This document shows positions 14,312-21,666 of a stretch of 21,734 bases of DNA, piece after piece; position 1 is the first letter of the stretch, and every line of letters begins with the position of its first letter. The stretch covers positions 1 through 21,734 of the forward strand of contig DATDRQ010000160.1 in the NCBI GenBank assembly GCA_035291645.1, in the 5' to 3' direction. A program made the position numbers and the translations under genes. The notes under the pieces were generated by a model that was not told the origin of the DNA, did no database searches, and saw only the letters and a program-made list of their open reading frames with translations. The DNA comes from DATDRQ01 sp035291645 (GTDB lineage: Bacteria; Chloroflexota; Anaerolineae; Anaerolineales; UBA4823).

Positions 14312-15715
14312 ATGCGCCAGCGCTTAATCCTTTCCTTCGTCTTGATCGTGGTGATCACCATCGCAGCTATGGTCATCCTCGCCGGGCGCGGCACAGCCAG
14401 CCAGGTGCGCGCCTTCATGTTCCGCGGCGGCATGGTGGGGATCGAGGATCTGGCCGCGGCGCTGGAGGATTACTACCAGGCAAATGGCAGCTGGCAGGGG
14501 GTTGACCAGGCTGCGTTGTTTCCCGGGCGCGGCCCTGGCTGGCGGAGAGGCAACCCGCAGCTCCAGCCCGGCATGATGATGGGGGGGATGATGGCTCAGC
14601 GCTTGCGCCTGGCCGATCCTGAAGGCGTGGTCCTGGTGGACAGCGACGATCCAGATCCTCAGGGCTGGCTCGATCCAGCAGAACTCGGACGAGCGATCCC
14701 CCTGCGCGCAGATCGCCTTCTCGTCGGTTACTTGTTACCGGAGGGCGGAGCTACCTTCACCCAAATCGATGAAGCAAACCTGCTGCGCGGCCTGAACCGG
14801 GCTGCGCTGAGCGCGGCGCTGGTCGCCGGAGGCCTGGCCTTGCTCCTGGCGTTCGTGTTGGGCTACCAGCTGGTGCGCCCGGTGAACGAGCTCACCCGGG
14901 CGGCGGGTCGCCTGGCAAAGGGAGACCTTTCGCAGCGGGTGGCGGTGCGCGGTAACGATGAGATGGCAACCCTGGGCCGGGCTTTCAACCAGATGGCGGC
15001 TGCGCTCGAGCAATCTGAGGAGTCCCGCCGGGCGATGACGGCGGATATCGCCCACGAACTGCGTAACCCGCTTGCCGTGCAGCGCGCCCATCTAGAGGCC
15101 TTGCAGGACGGCATCTACCCGGCGACGCCCGAGAACCTGGATCCGATCCTGGAGCAAAACTTGCTCCTGACCCGCCTGGTGGAGGATTTGCGCACCCTGG
15201 CGCTGGCGGACGCCGGGCAGCTGCAGATGGAACCTCGCCCGGTGGACCTGGAAGACCTGCTGAGGCGAGTCGCCGCCCGGTTCGCCCGGCAGGCGGAGGC
15301 CGGATTGATCTCGACCGATCTCACTATAATCAACCCTTGCCCACCCGCACTGGTAGACCCCGGGCGCATTGAGCAGGTGATCGGCAACCTGCTTTCGAAC
15401 GCCATCCGCTACACGACACAGGGCGGGCGGATCGAGATCCGGCTGGAGTGTACGCCCGGTTCAGCGCGTCTGCTGGTCCACGACGGCGGCCCGGGCATTC
15501 CCGAGGAGGCCCTGCCGTACGTCTTCGACCGGTTCTACCGCGCCGACCGGGCTCGCAGCCGATCGGAGGGCGGTAGCGGGCTGGGTCTGGCGATCGCCCG
15601 CCAGCTGGTTCAGGCGCATGGCGGAACCATGACGGCTGCCAACCACCTTCAGGGGGGCGCTGTTTTTACTGTGGAGCTTCCGCTCGGTCTCGATGAAAGG
15701 ATTTCGCCTGCTTGA
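14312..15715 (+). CDS. Sensor histidine kinase (HAMP, HisKA, HATPase) with Met-rich sensor patch
   Basis: This 467-residue membrane kinase is the partner of the regulator just upstream. Residues 4-25 and about 163-187 are membrane segments that bound an extracytoplasmic sensor. The sensor contains a Pro/Arg-rich stretch and the patch PGMMMGGMMAQR (86-97). A HAMP domain follows (about 185-235). The dimerisation and phosphorylation site is His248 in MTADIAHELRNPLAVQ. The ATP-binding domain has NLLSNAI (359-365), DGGPGI (391-396), FDRFYRADRARSRSEGGSGL and GLAIARQL. I chose ATG 14312 (MRQRLILSF) over TTG 14297. The stop TGA overlaps the next gene's TTG start. The ligand is unknown; the Met-rich patch resembles that of the exported protein upstream. 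Confidence 0.93.
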   Translation: MRQRLILSFVLIVVITIAAMVILAGRGTASQVRAFMFRGGMVGIEDLAAALEDYYQANGSWQGVDQAALFPGRGPGWRRGNPQLQPGMMMGGMMAQRLRLADPEGVVLVDSDDPDPQGWLDPAELGRAIPLRADRLLVGYLLPEGGATFTQIDEANLLRGLNRAALSAALVAGGLALLLAFVLGYQLVRPVNELTRAAGRLAKGDLSQRVAVRGNDEMATLGRAFNQMAAALEQSEESRRAMTADIAHELRNPLAVQRAHLEALQDGIYPATPENLDPILEQNLLLTRLVEDLRTLALADAGQLQMEPRPVDLEDLLRRVAARFARQAEAGLISTDLTIINPCPPALVDPGRIEQVIGNLLSNAIRYTTQGGRIEIRLECTPGSARLLVHDGGPGIPEEALPYVFDRFYRADRARSRSEGGSGLGLAIARQLVQAHGGTMTAANHLQGGAVFTVELPLGLDERISPA

Positions 15716-16182
15716 TCAAGAACAACGTCACCCGGCTGCTGGAGGCGCACGGTGTACGCTATTCCGCTTTTGAACTGCCTGCGGAGAAGTTGAGCGCCTT
15801 GGAGGCCGCCCGCTACCTTGGAGTCGAGCCAGAACAAGTCTTCAAGACGATCGTCGTCCTGCGGGAAGGTACCGGTAAGCCAATCCTGGCAGTCGTCCCA
15901 GGCTCGTTGGAAGTGGACATTAAAGCCATGGCGAAGGCGGTTGGCGAGAAGAAGCTGATCCTGGCTACCCAGCGCCAGGCAGAGCAGGTCACCGGGCTGC
16001 TCACCGGCGGCATCTCCCCGCTGGCGCTGTTAAACCGTGGTTTCGAAGTGGTCCTTGACGAGCTGGCGCAGCTCTACGCCGAGATCTACATCTCCGGCGG
16101 GCAACGCGGCCTGAACGTTCGCCTTCCCGTCAGCGCCCTGATAGAGATCACGGGCGCCAGGCTGGCTGCGATCACGTCTTAA
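15712..16182 (+). CDS. ybaK: YbaK/EbsC-family Cys-tRNA(Pro) deacylase
   Basis: This 156-residue enzyme belongs to the YbaK/ProX-type trans-editing family, which removes Cys (or Ala) wrongly attached to tRNA-Pro. The EQVFKTIVVLREG element (41-53) holds Lys45, matching the essential Lys of YbaK. A GGISPLALLNRGF segment (about 100-112) and YISGGQRGLNVRLPVSALIE near the end are also typical. Start and kinase stop share TTGA (15712-15715), so translation is probably coupled. AAGGA lies eleven bases upstream. There is no obvious functional link to the kinase; it may simply be a passenger in the operon. Family members differ in which amino acid they remove, so substrate is by analogy. Confidence 0.88.
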   Translation: MIKNNVTRLLEAHGVRYSAFELPAEKLSALEAARYLGVEPEQVFKTIVVLREGTGKPILAVVPGSLEVDIKAMAKAVGEKKLILATQRQAEQVTGLLTGGISPLALLNRGFEVVLDELAQLYAEIYISGGQRGLNVRLPVSALIEITGARLAAITS

Positions 16183-16258
16183 CCGTCTATCCGAAGATTA
16201 AGGCAAGGGTTGTTTAGACAGGACTTTAAGAAAGCCGTAAAAGTAAACGGGAAATTGC

Positions 16259-16287
16259 TTGCCCATTTGCGTACTTTTTCCTATAAT
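16259..16287 (+). promoter_or_regulatory. Promoter of the amino-acid transporter operon
   Basis: TTGCCC (16259-16264), a 17-bp spacer and a perfect TATAAT (16282-16287) predict a transcript start near 16294. The bases before it (16183-16258) hold no gene, and no clear terminator for the preceding operon was seen. Confidence 0.78.
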
Positions 16288-16293
16288 AGAAAC

Positions 16294-16524
16294 AATATCC
16301 GCCATGAGTGGTAGGCGATTGCGGCCTCAGCATTGACTGGCGGCTAAAGCTCAAGATCGCCCACAATGCTACAAAACTAACGATCTCTCCCCAGTGAATC
16401 CACCCGCGCATTCCGGGTCTACAATTGAAAAGGAGGTGATGTCAGCCAGACAGGTGGAGATAGTCTTATCTCACGTTGGAAACAACCGGTCCTTTATTCG
16501 ATTTAGATTTAGGAGGAGAGAAAC
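16294..16524 (+). promoter_or_regulatory. Structured 5' leader of the transporter operon
   Basis: The leader of about 230 nt shows several pairings. CCGCCA (16299-16304) pairs with TGGCGG (16338-16343), with TGAG/CTCA inside. GGCGAT (16314-16319), extended by GTG, pairs with ATCGCC-CAC (16356-16364). AGCATTG (16329-16335) pairs with CAATGCT (16364-16370). These overlap and cannot all form without a pseudoknot. Further down, AAAGGAGGTGAT (16429-16440) matches 12 bases of the 16S 3' end complement but has an ATG only two bases on. A GAGATA-GTCT-TATCTC hairpin (16457-16472) follows it. The real ribosome site AGGAGG lies eight bases before aapJ. No known riboswitch class was recognised. Confidence 0.4.
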
Positions 16525-17718
16525 ATGTCCTGGAAGACACTTCCCGTCTTTACGTTTTTAGTCCTGGTGGCCTTGTTGGCGACTGCCTGCGGGGGCGGGC
16601 CGACGGCTGCACCAGCCGCGACCCAGGCGCCACCGGCGGACACTTCCGGCGGCGCTGGTGATACCTCCCCGATCGTAGAAACGGTCATCGTAACCGTCCA
16701 GGTCCCCGCCCCGGCCGGCACCCCCCAGGTGCAGATCCAGGTGGCCCAGGCCCCCGGCTTTGGAGAGACCCTGGCGGCGGTCCAGTCGCGAGGCAACCTG
16801 ATCTGCGGCGTCAACGGGCAGCTGCCGGGTTTCAGCTTCCTGGATCCCGAGGGGAATTACTCTGGCTTTGACGTGGACTTCTGCCGGGCGCTGGCGGCAG
16901 CCATTTTCGGCGATCCGAGCAAAGTCGAGTTCCGCCCCACCACTACCCAGGAGCGCTTCACCGTGCTCCAGACCGGCGAGATAGATGTCCTGGCCCGCAA
17001 TACCACCTGGACCGTGGTGCGCGACACCGAGCTGGGCCTCAACTTCGCTGCAACCACCTTCTACGATGGACAGGGGATCATGGTGACTGCCGACAGCGGC
17101 TTCACCTCGCTGGAGGATCTGGAAGGCGGCACGATCTGCGTCCAGAAGGGCACCACCACCGAGCTCAACCTGGCAGATGCCATGTCAACGGCAGGCGTCA
17201 CCTATACCCCGGCAGTCTTCGATGACGTGAACGCCACCTACGGCGCCTATGCGGAGGGTCGCTGCGACGCAGCCACCTCGGACAAATCGCAGCTGGTCTC
17301 CGTCGCCAAGGGGCTGCTCCCCGATCCGGATAACCATGTGGTGATGGATCTGACCCTTTCGAAGGAACCCCTCGGCCCGGTCGTGCGCCACGGCGACGAC
17401 CAGTGGTTCGATATCGTGAAGTGGGTGATCTTCGCCACTTTCGCCGGTGAAGAGTATGGGATTTCCACGGAGAACGCCGAGGAGATTCTAAACACCACCG
17501 AGAACCCGGAATTCCGCCGCCTGCTCGGCGTGGAAGGCGACCTGGGTCTCAAGCTGGGCCTGACCAACGACTTTGCATTCAACGTGCTGAATTCGGTCGG
17601 GAATTACGGCGAGATCTACGAACGCAACCTGGGCGAGGGCACGCCAACCTTCATCCCGCGCGGGCTGAACAGCCTGTACACCGAGGGTGGCTTGCTCTAC
17701 TCGCCGCCGTTCCGCTAA
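16525..17718 (+). CDS. aapJ: Amino-acid ABC transporter solute-binding lipoprotein (AapJ-type)
   Basis: This 397-residue protein binds amino acids outside the cell and delivers them to the permease encoded downstream. The signal peptide ends in a lipobox (LLATAC, Cys22), followed by an Ala/Pro/Thr-rich linker. The family-3 binding domain starts near residue 82: ETLAAVQSRGNLICGVNGQL, PGFSFLDPEGNYSGFDVDFC and RFTVLQTGEIDVLARNTTWT are the usual elements. The Cys in CGVNG and in DFCRA are common in AapJ. A Thr/Val-rich stretch (about 48-64, PIVETVIVTVQVP) between linker and domain is extra. AGGAGG eight bases upstream supports the start. General L-amino-acid specificity is assumed from gene order and similarity, not shown. 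It is the first gene of the four-gene operon. Confidence 0.92.
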   Translation: MSWKTLPVFTFLVLVALLATACGGGPTAAPAATQAPPADTSGGAGDTSPIVETVIVTVQVPAPAGTPQVQIQVAQAPGFGETLAAVQSRGNLICGVNGQLPGFSFLDPEGNYSGFDVDFCRALAAAIFGDPSKVEFRPTTTQERFTVLQTGEIDVLARNTTWTVVRDTELGLNFAATTFYDGQGIMVTADSGFTSLEDLEGGTICVQKGTTTELNLADAMSTAGVTYTPAVFDDVNATYGAYAEGRCDAATSDKSQLVSVAKGLLPDPDNHVVMDLTLSKEPLGPVVRHGDDQWFDIVKWVIFATFAGEEYGISTENAEEILNTTENPEFRRLLGVEGDLGLKLGLTNDFAFNVLNSVGNYGEIYERNLGEGTPTFIPRGLNSLYTEGGLLYSPPFR

Positions 17719-17735
17719 TCCTGCATCCAGAAAAG

Positions 17736-17763
17736 GGGGCAGCAGAGGCGCCTCTGCTGCCCC
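17736..17763 (+). promoter_or_regulatory. 28-bp perfect palindrome between aapJ and aapQ
   Basis: Two 14-base arms (starting GGGGCAGCAGAGGC at 17736-17749) meet without a gap, giving an RNA hairpin of about 11 to 12 pairs. No T-run follows. A stable hairpin after the binding-protein gene typically protects its mRNA end and gives more binding protein than permease, as in malE-malF. Partial termination is also possible. Confidence 0.7.
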
Positions 17764-17787
17764 ATCCGGCGGCGTTCGCGCTCCTTA

Positions 17788-17801
17788 ATCTGCATGCAGA
17801 T
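17788..17801 (+). promoter_or_regulatory. ATCTGCATGCAGAT palindrome over the aapQ start codon
   Basis: A 14-bp perfect palindrome is centred on the proposed ATG (17794-17796). No Shine-Dalgarno sequence precedes this start. The palindrome could bind a dimeric protein or be chance. Confidence 0.3.
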
Positions 17802-18981
17802 CACCCGTCCCTCGCGATCCGGTAGAAGTACCCCGTTCTGGCGAGACGAGCGCTACCTGGCCCTCCTCGGCCAGGCGGTTTTCCTGGCTATTCTGGTGCT
17901 GTTGCTCGGGTACCTGGCGCGCAACATGCTCGCCAACATGCGCCAGCAAGGCCTGGGATTGGGCTTCGATTTCCTCAAGCTCACCTCGGGCTTTGATATC
18001 GGGGAGCACCTCATCCCTTATGACCGCAGTAGCACTTTCCAGCAGGCCTTGCTGGTCGGTCTGCTCAACACCGCCCTGGTATCGATCCTGGGGATCTTCT
18101 TCGCCACCTTGCTGGGCCTGATCTTTGGCGTCGCCCGGCTGTCCACCAACTTCCTCGTGCAGCTGCTGGCGCGCGGCTACATCGAATTCCTACGCAATAT
18201 TCCATTGCTGGTACTGCTGATCTTCCTGTACACAGCCGTCTTCATTAAATTTCCCCGGGTCAGGGAGGCGGTCATGCTTCCCGGCCCGGTCATGCTCACC
18301 AACCGGGGCATCGCCATCCCCTGGGCCATCCCGACCGAGGCATTCTCGATCTTTGCCCGCTTCCTGGGGATCGGATTACTCCTGGCGCTGCTGGTTTATC
18401 TGGCGCTGAAGATCTACGAACGCCGGGCGGGCCGCCCCGCCCGCGCCCTACTGTGGGCATGCTTGATTTTCATCATGATCACAGTAGCCGGATGGCTCCT
18501 GGCGCCGGCCCAACCGCTGGCGCTCGATCCGCCGCGAGTGGAGGGATTGCGGCTGGCCGGTGGGAGACAGATGTCCCCGGAGTTCATGGCCCTGCTGGTC
18601 GGCCTGGCAATCTACACTTCGGCCTTCATCGCCGACGTGGTGCGGGCCGGCATCCAGTCTGTTTCCCGCGGCCAGGTGGAAGCCTCCCGGTCCTTGGGAC
18701 TCAATACCCTGAAGACCCTGAGGCTAATCGTCCTGCCGCAGGCGCTGCGCGTGATCATACCGCCACTGACCAGCCAGTACCTGAACCTGATCAAGAACTC
18801 CTCCCTGGCGGTTGTGATCGGTTACCCGGAGCTCTTCCATGTCTCCGGCACCATCCTCAACCAGAGCGGGCGAGCGGTGGAGATGATCGCTGTCGTGATG
18901 GCGATCTACCTGAGCATCAGCCTGCTCACCTCGGCTTTCATGAACTGGTACAACCGCCGCGTCCGGCTGGTGGAGCGCTGA
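17794..18981 (+). CDS. aapQ: Amino-acid ABC transporter permease (AapQ-type)
   Basis: This 395-residue membrane protein is one half of the heterodimeric permease channel of a polar amino-acid importer. It belongs to the HisQM family but is longer than the usual 220-250 residues, as AapQ and BztB are, because of extra membrane segments between about 60 and 280. The cytoplasmic EAA loop that docks with the ATPase is GQVEASRSLGLNTLKTLRLI followed by VLPQALRVIIPPLTSQYLNL (about 289-330). The N-terminus is basic and hydrophilic before the first membrane segment at about 26-46 (LLGQAVFLAILVLLLGYLAR). The ATG has no Shine-Dalgarno sequence and sits in a palindrome. The next gene starts four bases after the stop. 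Confidence 0.92.
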   Translation: MQITRPSRSGRSTPFWRDERYLALLGQAVFLAILVLLLGYLARNMLANMRQQGLGLGFDFLKLTSGFDIGEHLIPYDRSSTFQQALLVGLLNTALVSILGIFFATLLGLIFGVARLSTNFLVQLLARGYIEFLRNIPLLVLLIFLYTAVFIKFPRVREAVMLPGPVMLTNRGIAIPWAIPTEAFSIFARFLGIGLLLALLVYLALKIYERRAGRPARALLWACLIFIMITVAGWLLAPAQPLALDPPRVEGLRLAGGRQMSPEFMALLVGLAIYTSAFIADVVRAGIQSVSRGQVEASRSLGLNTLKTLRLIVLPQALRVIIPPLTSQYLNLIKNSSLAVVIGYPELFHVSGTILNQSGRAVEMIAVVMAIYLSISLLTSAFMNWYNRRVRLVER

Positions 18982-18985
18982 ATCG

Positions 18986-20197
18986 ATGGCTGAAGAAATC
19001 GCAGCTCCCCGCCAGATTCTCCCGCCGCCTGCCGAACGTTATACCTGGCTCGGCTGGATCCAGAAGAACCTGTTCAGCACCTGGTACAACTCCCTGCTGA
19101 CCTTCATCACCCTGGGCCTGGCGTATGCCCTGCTCAAGCCATTCCTCACCTGGCTGCTGGAGCAGGCTAATTGGGAGGTAGTCGAGGTCAACTTCCGCCT
19201 GTTGATGGTCGGCCAGTACCCTCCGGATGAGATCTGGCGCATCTGGCTGTTGCTGTACCTGCTGGCAGCCGTTGTTGGTTTATCCTGGGGGGTCTGGGTG
19301 CGCGGCCGCCTTGCCCTGGCGCTGGGTCTGCTGCTCGCTCCTCTCTTGCTGGCCTTGCTCCCTATCGCCACACCCTCCGCACGGCTGAACCTGGTCGCGA
19401 TGGATTTGGTGGCGGTGGCGGCCTCCCGCATGGGCCGCCTCGGTGGCCCATCTCTGCGCCGCTTTGCCGCCTGGAGCTGGGTGATCTACCTGGTGCTGGT
19501 GATCCTGGTTGTGCGCGGTTTTGCTCTCACCCCGGAAGTAATGCCGCGCGTGCCCACGAATTTGTGGGGTGGGCTGCTGCTCACCTGCTTGCTGACCGTC
19601 GTCGGCATCGTCTTCTCGTTCCCACTCGGCATTCTACTGGCCCTCGGGCGCCGCTCCAGCCTGCCGGCGATCCGCGCGGTGAGCGTGGTCTATATCGAAG
19701 TCATCCGCGGGGTTCCCCTGGTGACGATCCTGTTCATGGCTGCCGTGATGGTGCCGTTCTTCCTGCCTTCCGGGATCACCATCGACCGGGTGTTACGGGC
19801 GATGGTCGGCATCACACTGTTCAGCGCCGCCTACCTGGCCGAGAACGTGCGCGGCGGCTTGCAGGCCGTCCCGCATGGCCAGTTCGAAGCGGCTTCTGCT
19901 TTGGGATTGAGCGGCTTTAAGACGATGACGCGCATCATCCTGCCGCAAGCCCTGCGCATCGTCATCCCGGTCTTAATGGGCCAGTTCATCGCCCTTTTCA
20001 AAGATACGACCCTGGTGGTGACCATCGGGCTGCTGGAACTGTTGGGCATCGCCCGCGCGGTCCTTGCTCAACCGCAGTATGTCAGTTATCAGCGTGAGGT
20101 ATACTTATTCGTCGCGGCGATCTTCTGGGTAATCAGTTACCTTATGTCTTATATCAGCCAGCGCCTCGAATCTGTACTTGGCGTCGGTGAGCGCTAA
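18986..20197 (+). CDS. aapM: Amino-acid ABC transporter permease (AapM-type)
   Basis: This 403-residue membrane protein is the second permease half, paired with the upstream AapQ-type protein. Residues 1-180 hold extra hydrophobic segments with charged joins (e.g. FSTWYNSLLTFITLGLAYAL), a feature of AapM/BztC. The HisM-like core follows (about 190-400), with the ATPase-docking loop GQFEAASALGLSGFKTMTRI followed by ILPQALRIVIPVLMGQ. The ATG is four bases after the aapQ stop, with GGAG ten bases upstream. Its stop TAA shares one base with the ATG of the ATPase gene (20197), so the two should be translated together. Confidence 0.92.
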   Translation: MAEEIAAPRQILPPPAERYTWLGWIQKNLFSTWYNSLLTFITLGLAYALLKPFLTWLLEQANWEVVEVNFRLLMVGQYPPDEIWRIWLLLYLLAAVVGLSWGVWVRGRLALALGLLLAPLLLALLPIATPSARLNLVAMDLVAVAASRMGRLGGPSLRRFAAWSWVIYLVLVILVVRGFALTPEVMPRVPTNLWGGLLLTCLLTVVGIVFSFPLGILLALGRRSSLPAIRAVSVVYIEVIRGVPLVTILFMAAVMVPFFLPSGITIDRVLRAMVGITLFSAAYLAENVRGGLQAVPHGQFEAASALGLSGFKTMTRIILPQALRIVIPVLMGQFIALFKDTTLVVTIGLLELLGIARAVLAQPQYVSYQREVYLFVAAIFWVISYLMSYISQRLESVLGVGER

Positions 20198-20988
20198 TGG
20201 AGGAAACCTTGGAGCCGAACAACCTCACCCCCCAATCTTCCAGCCGGGATGACCAACCGATCATCGTCTGCCGGGATGTGCATAAGTGGTACGGTAATTT
20301 TCAGGCCCTGCAGGGAGTTTCGATGGAGGTCAACAAAGGGGAGGTGATCGTGATCTTTGGCCCTTCCGGTTCGGGCAAATCGACTTTCATCCGTACGCTA
20401 AACCGGCTGGAAGAGCACCAAAGGGGGCAGATCATCGTGGATGGCATCGAGCTCACCCACGACGTGCGCAACATCGAGCAAGTGCGCATGGAGACGGGCA
20501 TGGTCTTCCAGCAGTTCAATCTCTTCCCCCACCTGACCGTCTTGCAGAACATCACCCTGGCGCCGCTCCATGTGCGCAAATGGCCCAAAGACAAGGCCGA
20601 GGAGGTAGCGACACAGCTGCTCGTGCGAGTCGGCATCCCCGAGCAAGCCGACAAATACCCCGGTCAGCTCTCCGGAGGCCAGCAGCAGCGCGTCGCCATT
20701 GCGAGGGCTCTGGCGATGCAGCCTAAGATCATGCTCTTCGATGAGCCCACCTCGGCCTTGGACCCTGAGATGATCAAGGAAGTGTTGGACGTGATGATCG
20801 AGCTGGCTCACACAGGGATGACCATGCTGGTCGTCACGCACGAGATGGGCTTCGCCCGGGGGGTCGCTAACCGTATGTTCTTCTTCGACCAGGGACAGAT
20901 CGTCGAGAGCGGCACTCCCCAGCAGATCTTCTCCAATCCACAGGAAGACCGTACCAGACTGTTCCTGTCTCAGATTCTGACGCATTAA
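20197..20988 (+). CDS. aapP: Amino-acid ABC transporter ATPase (AapP-type)
   Basis: This 263-residue protein powers the importer by ATP hydrolysis. Motifs in order: Walker A GPSGSGKST (55-63, Lys61), Q-loop region MVFQQFNLFPHLTVLQNI (about 102-119), signature LSGGQQQ (158-164), Walker B IMLFDE (178-183) and the switch His215 in VVTHEMGF. The D-loop SALDPEM lies between. The length is typical for polar amino-acid ATPases of the GlnQ/HisP group, apart from about 20 hydrophilic residues before the ATPase core (start MEETLEPNNLTPQSSSRDDQ). It is the last gene of the operon, with a large hairpin just downstream. Confidence 0.96.
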   Translation: MEETLEPNNLTPQSSSRDDQPIIVCRDVHKWYGNFQALQGVSMEVNKGEVIVIFGPSGSGKSTFIRTLNRLEEHQRGQIIVDGIELTHDVRNIEQVRMETGMVFQQFNLFPHLTVLQNITLAPLHVRKWPKDKAEEVATQLLVRVGIPEQADKYPGQLSGGQQQRVAIARALAMQPKIMLFDEPTSALDPEMIKEVLDVMIELAHTGMTMLVVTHEMGFARGVANRMFFFDQGQIVESGTPQQIFSNPQEDRTRLFLSQILTH

Positions 20989-21001
20989 GCGAAGAAATGG
21001 C

Positions 21002-21034
21002 GGGTTTACGGGCGGCGCAGCCGCCCGTAAACCC
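21002..21034 (+). terminator. Large hairpin after aapP, probable operon end
   Basis: GGGTTTACGGGCGGC (21002-21016) and its exact complement (21020-21034) form a 15-bp stem with a GCA loop, 13 bases after the aapP stop. No T-run follows on the plus strand, so it may act as a U-less terminator, as an mRNA 3' stabiliser, or be a dispersed palindromic repeat. Position at the operon end favours the first two. Confidence 0.6.
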
Positions 21035-21106
21035 ACCTTCCCCAGATTTCCCCCTTCTAGCAGGGAGGCAGGCCAGACGACCTGGACAGTTTCTCAAGGC
21101 TTACTT

Positions 21107-21141
21107 GAACAAAAGTGCGGCTTGCTCAATGCGTGCCGCAC
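21107..21141 (-). terminator. Intrinsic terminator of the minus-strand lipoprotein gene
   Basis: On the minus strand GTGCGGC (21141-21135), a 13-base loop and GCCGCAC (21121-21115) are followed by TTTTGTTC (21114-21107). It lies 19 bases after the stop codon of the lipoprotein gene. Confidence 0.7.
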
Positions 21142-21159
21142 GAATTCTTAAATGCCAAC

Positions 21160-21666
21160 CTACGGGGCCTCGATCTCGCCAACCTGTTGGCCGTTGACCT
21201 GGAGGATGTACGCGCCGGTGGGGAATGACCCCAGCGGGATGTTCTCTTCGAAGGCCTCCAGCACCTGGATGCACATCTTGTTCGGATCGACCACCGAGTA
21301 GACCTCGATCTGGATCTGGTTCTGAGCGTCCGGTTTGCCGACCTCGACGCGCAGCTGGTGGCAGGGGGTGGGCAGGGTGCCGCTCAGGGTCAACATGTAC
21401 TGCGGAGGGAAGCTCTCCAGGATCAGGAGATCGGTCTTATTGACAAAAGCTTCGCCTCTGCTCAGGTCCTTATCCTGCGGAGCCGGCTGCCACGGGGCAG
21501 GAGAGGGCTGCTCGGTTTCCGAATCGCTTGGAGACGTTACGACGTCGTCCGGTGAACTGGTAGCAGGGGCTGGGGCGTCTGGTTCGGTTTGCGGGGCAGT
21601 GCCTGAAGCGCAGGCCGCCAGGATCAGGGCGCCAGATAGCAGGAACACGATTAATCGTTGGAACAT
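21160..21666 (-). CDS. Small lipoprotein of unknown function
   Basis: This 168-residue protein starts with MFQRLIVFLLSGALILAAC, a signal peptide with lipobox and Cys19. A Pro/Ser/Thr/Asp-rich linker runs to about residue 65. The folded part (about 70-168) includes LPTPCHQLRVEVGKPDAQNQ, IQIEVYSVVDPNKMC and a closing SFPTGAYILQVNGQQVGEIE. The two Cys could form a disulphide in a small beta-sandwich; I do not recognise the family. I chose ATG 21666 because GAGG/AGGAG stands three to five bases upstream and the signal peptide begins there; the frame extends 11 residues further (21699) without a ribosome site. It has a terminator downstream. It lies convergent to the transporter operon, and any promoter is near or beyond the window edge. 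Confidence 0.8.
   Translation of the reverse strand: MFQRLIVFLLSGALILAACASGTAPQTEPDAPAPATSSPDDVVTSPSDSETEQPSPAPWQPAPQDKDLSRGEAFVNKTDLLILESFPPQYMLTLSGTLPTPCHQLRVEVGKPDAQNQIQIEVYSVVDPNKMCIQVLEAFEENIPLGSFPTGAYILQVNGQQVGEIEAP

Noticed and set aside
16294..16524. T-box or known amino-acid riboswitch in the transporter leader
   Set aside because: No T-box sequence, terminator/antiterminator pair with T-run, or glycine/glutamine riboswitch core was recognised; reported only as a structured leader.
18453..19100. A 215-codon plus-strand frame spanning the aapQ-aapM junction
   Set aside because: It is in a different frame from both permeases and has no membrane segments or known motif.
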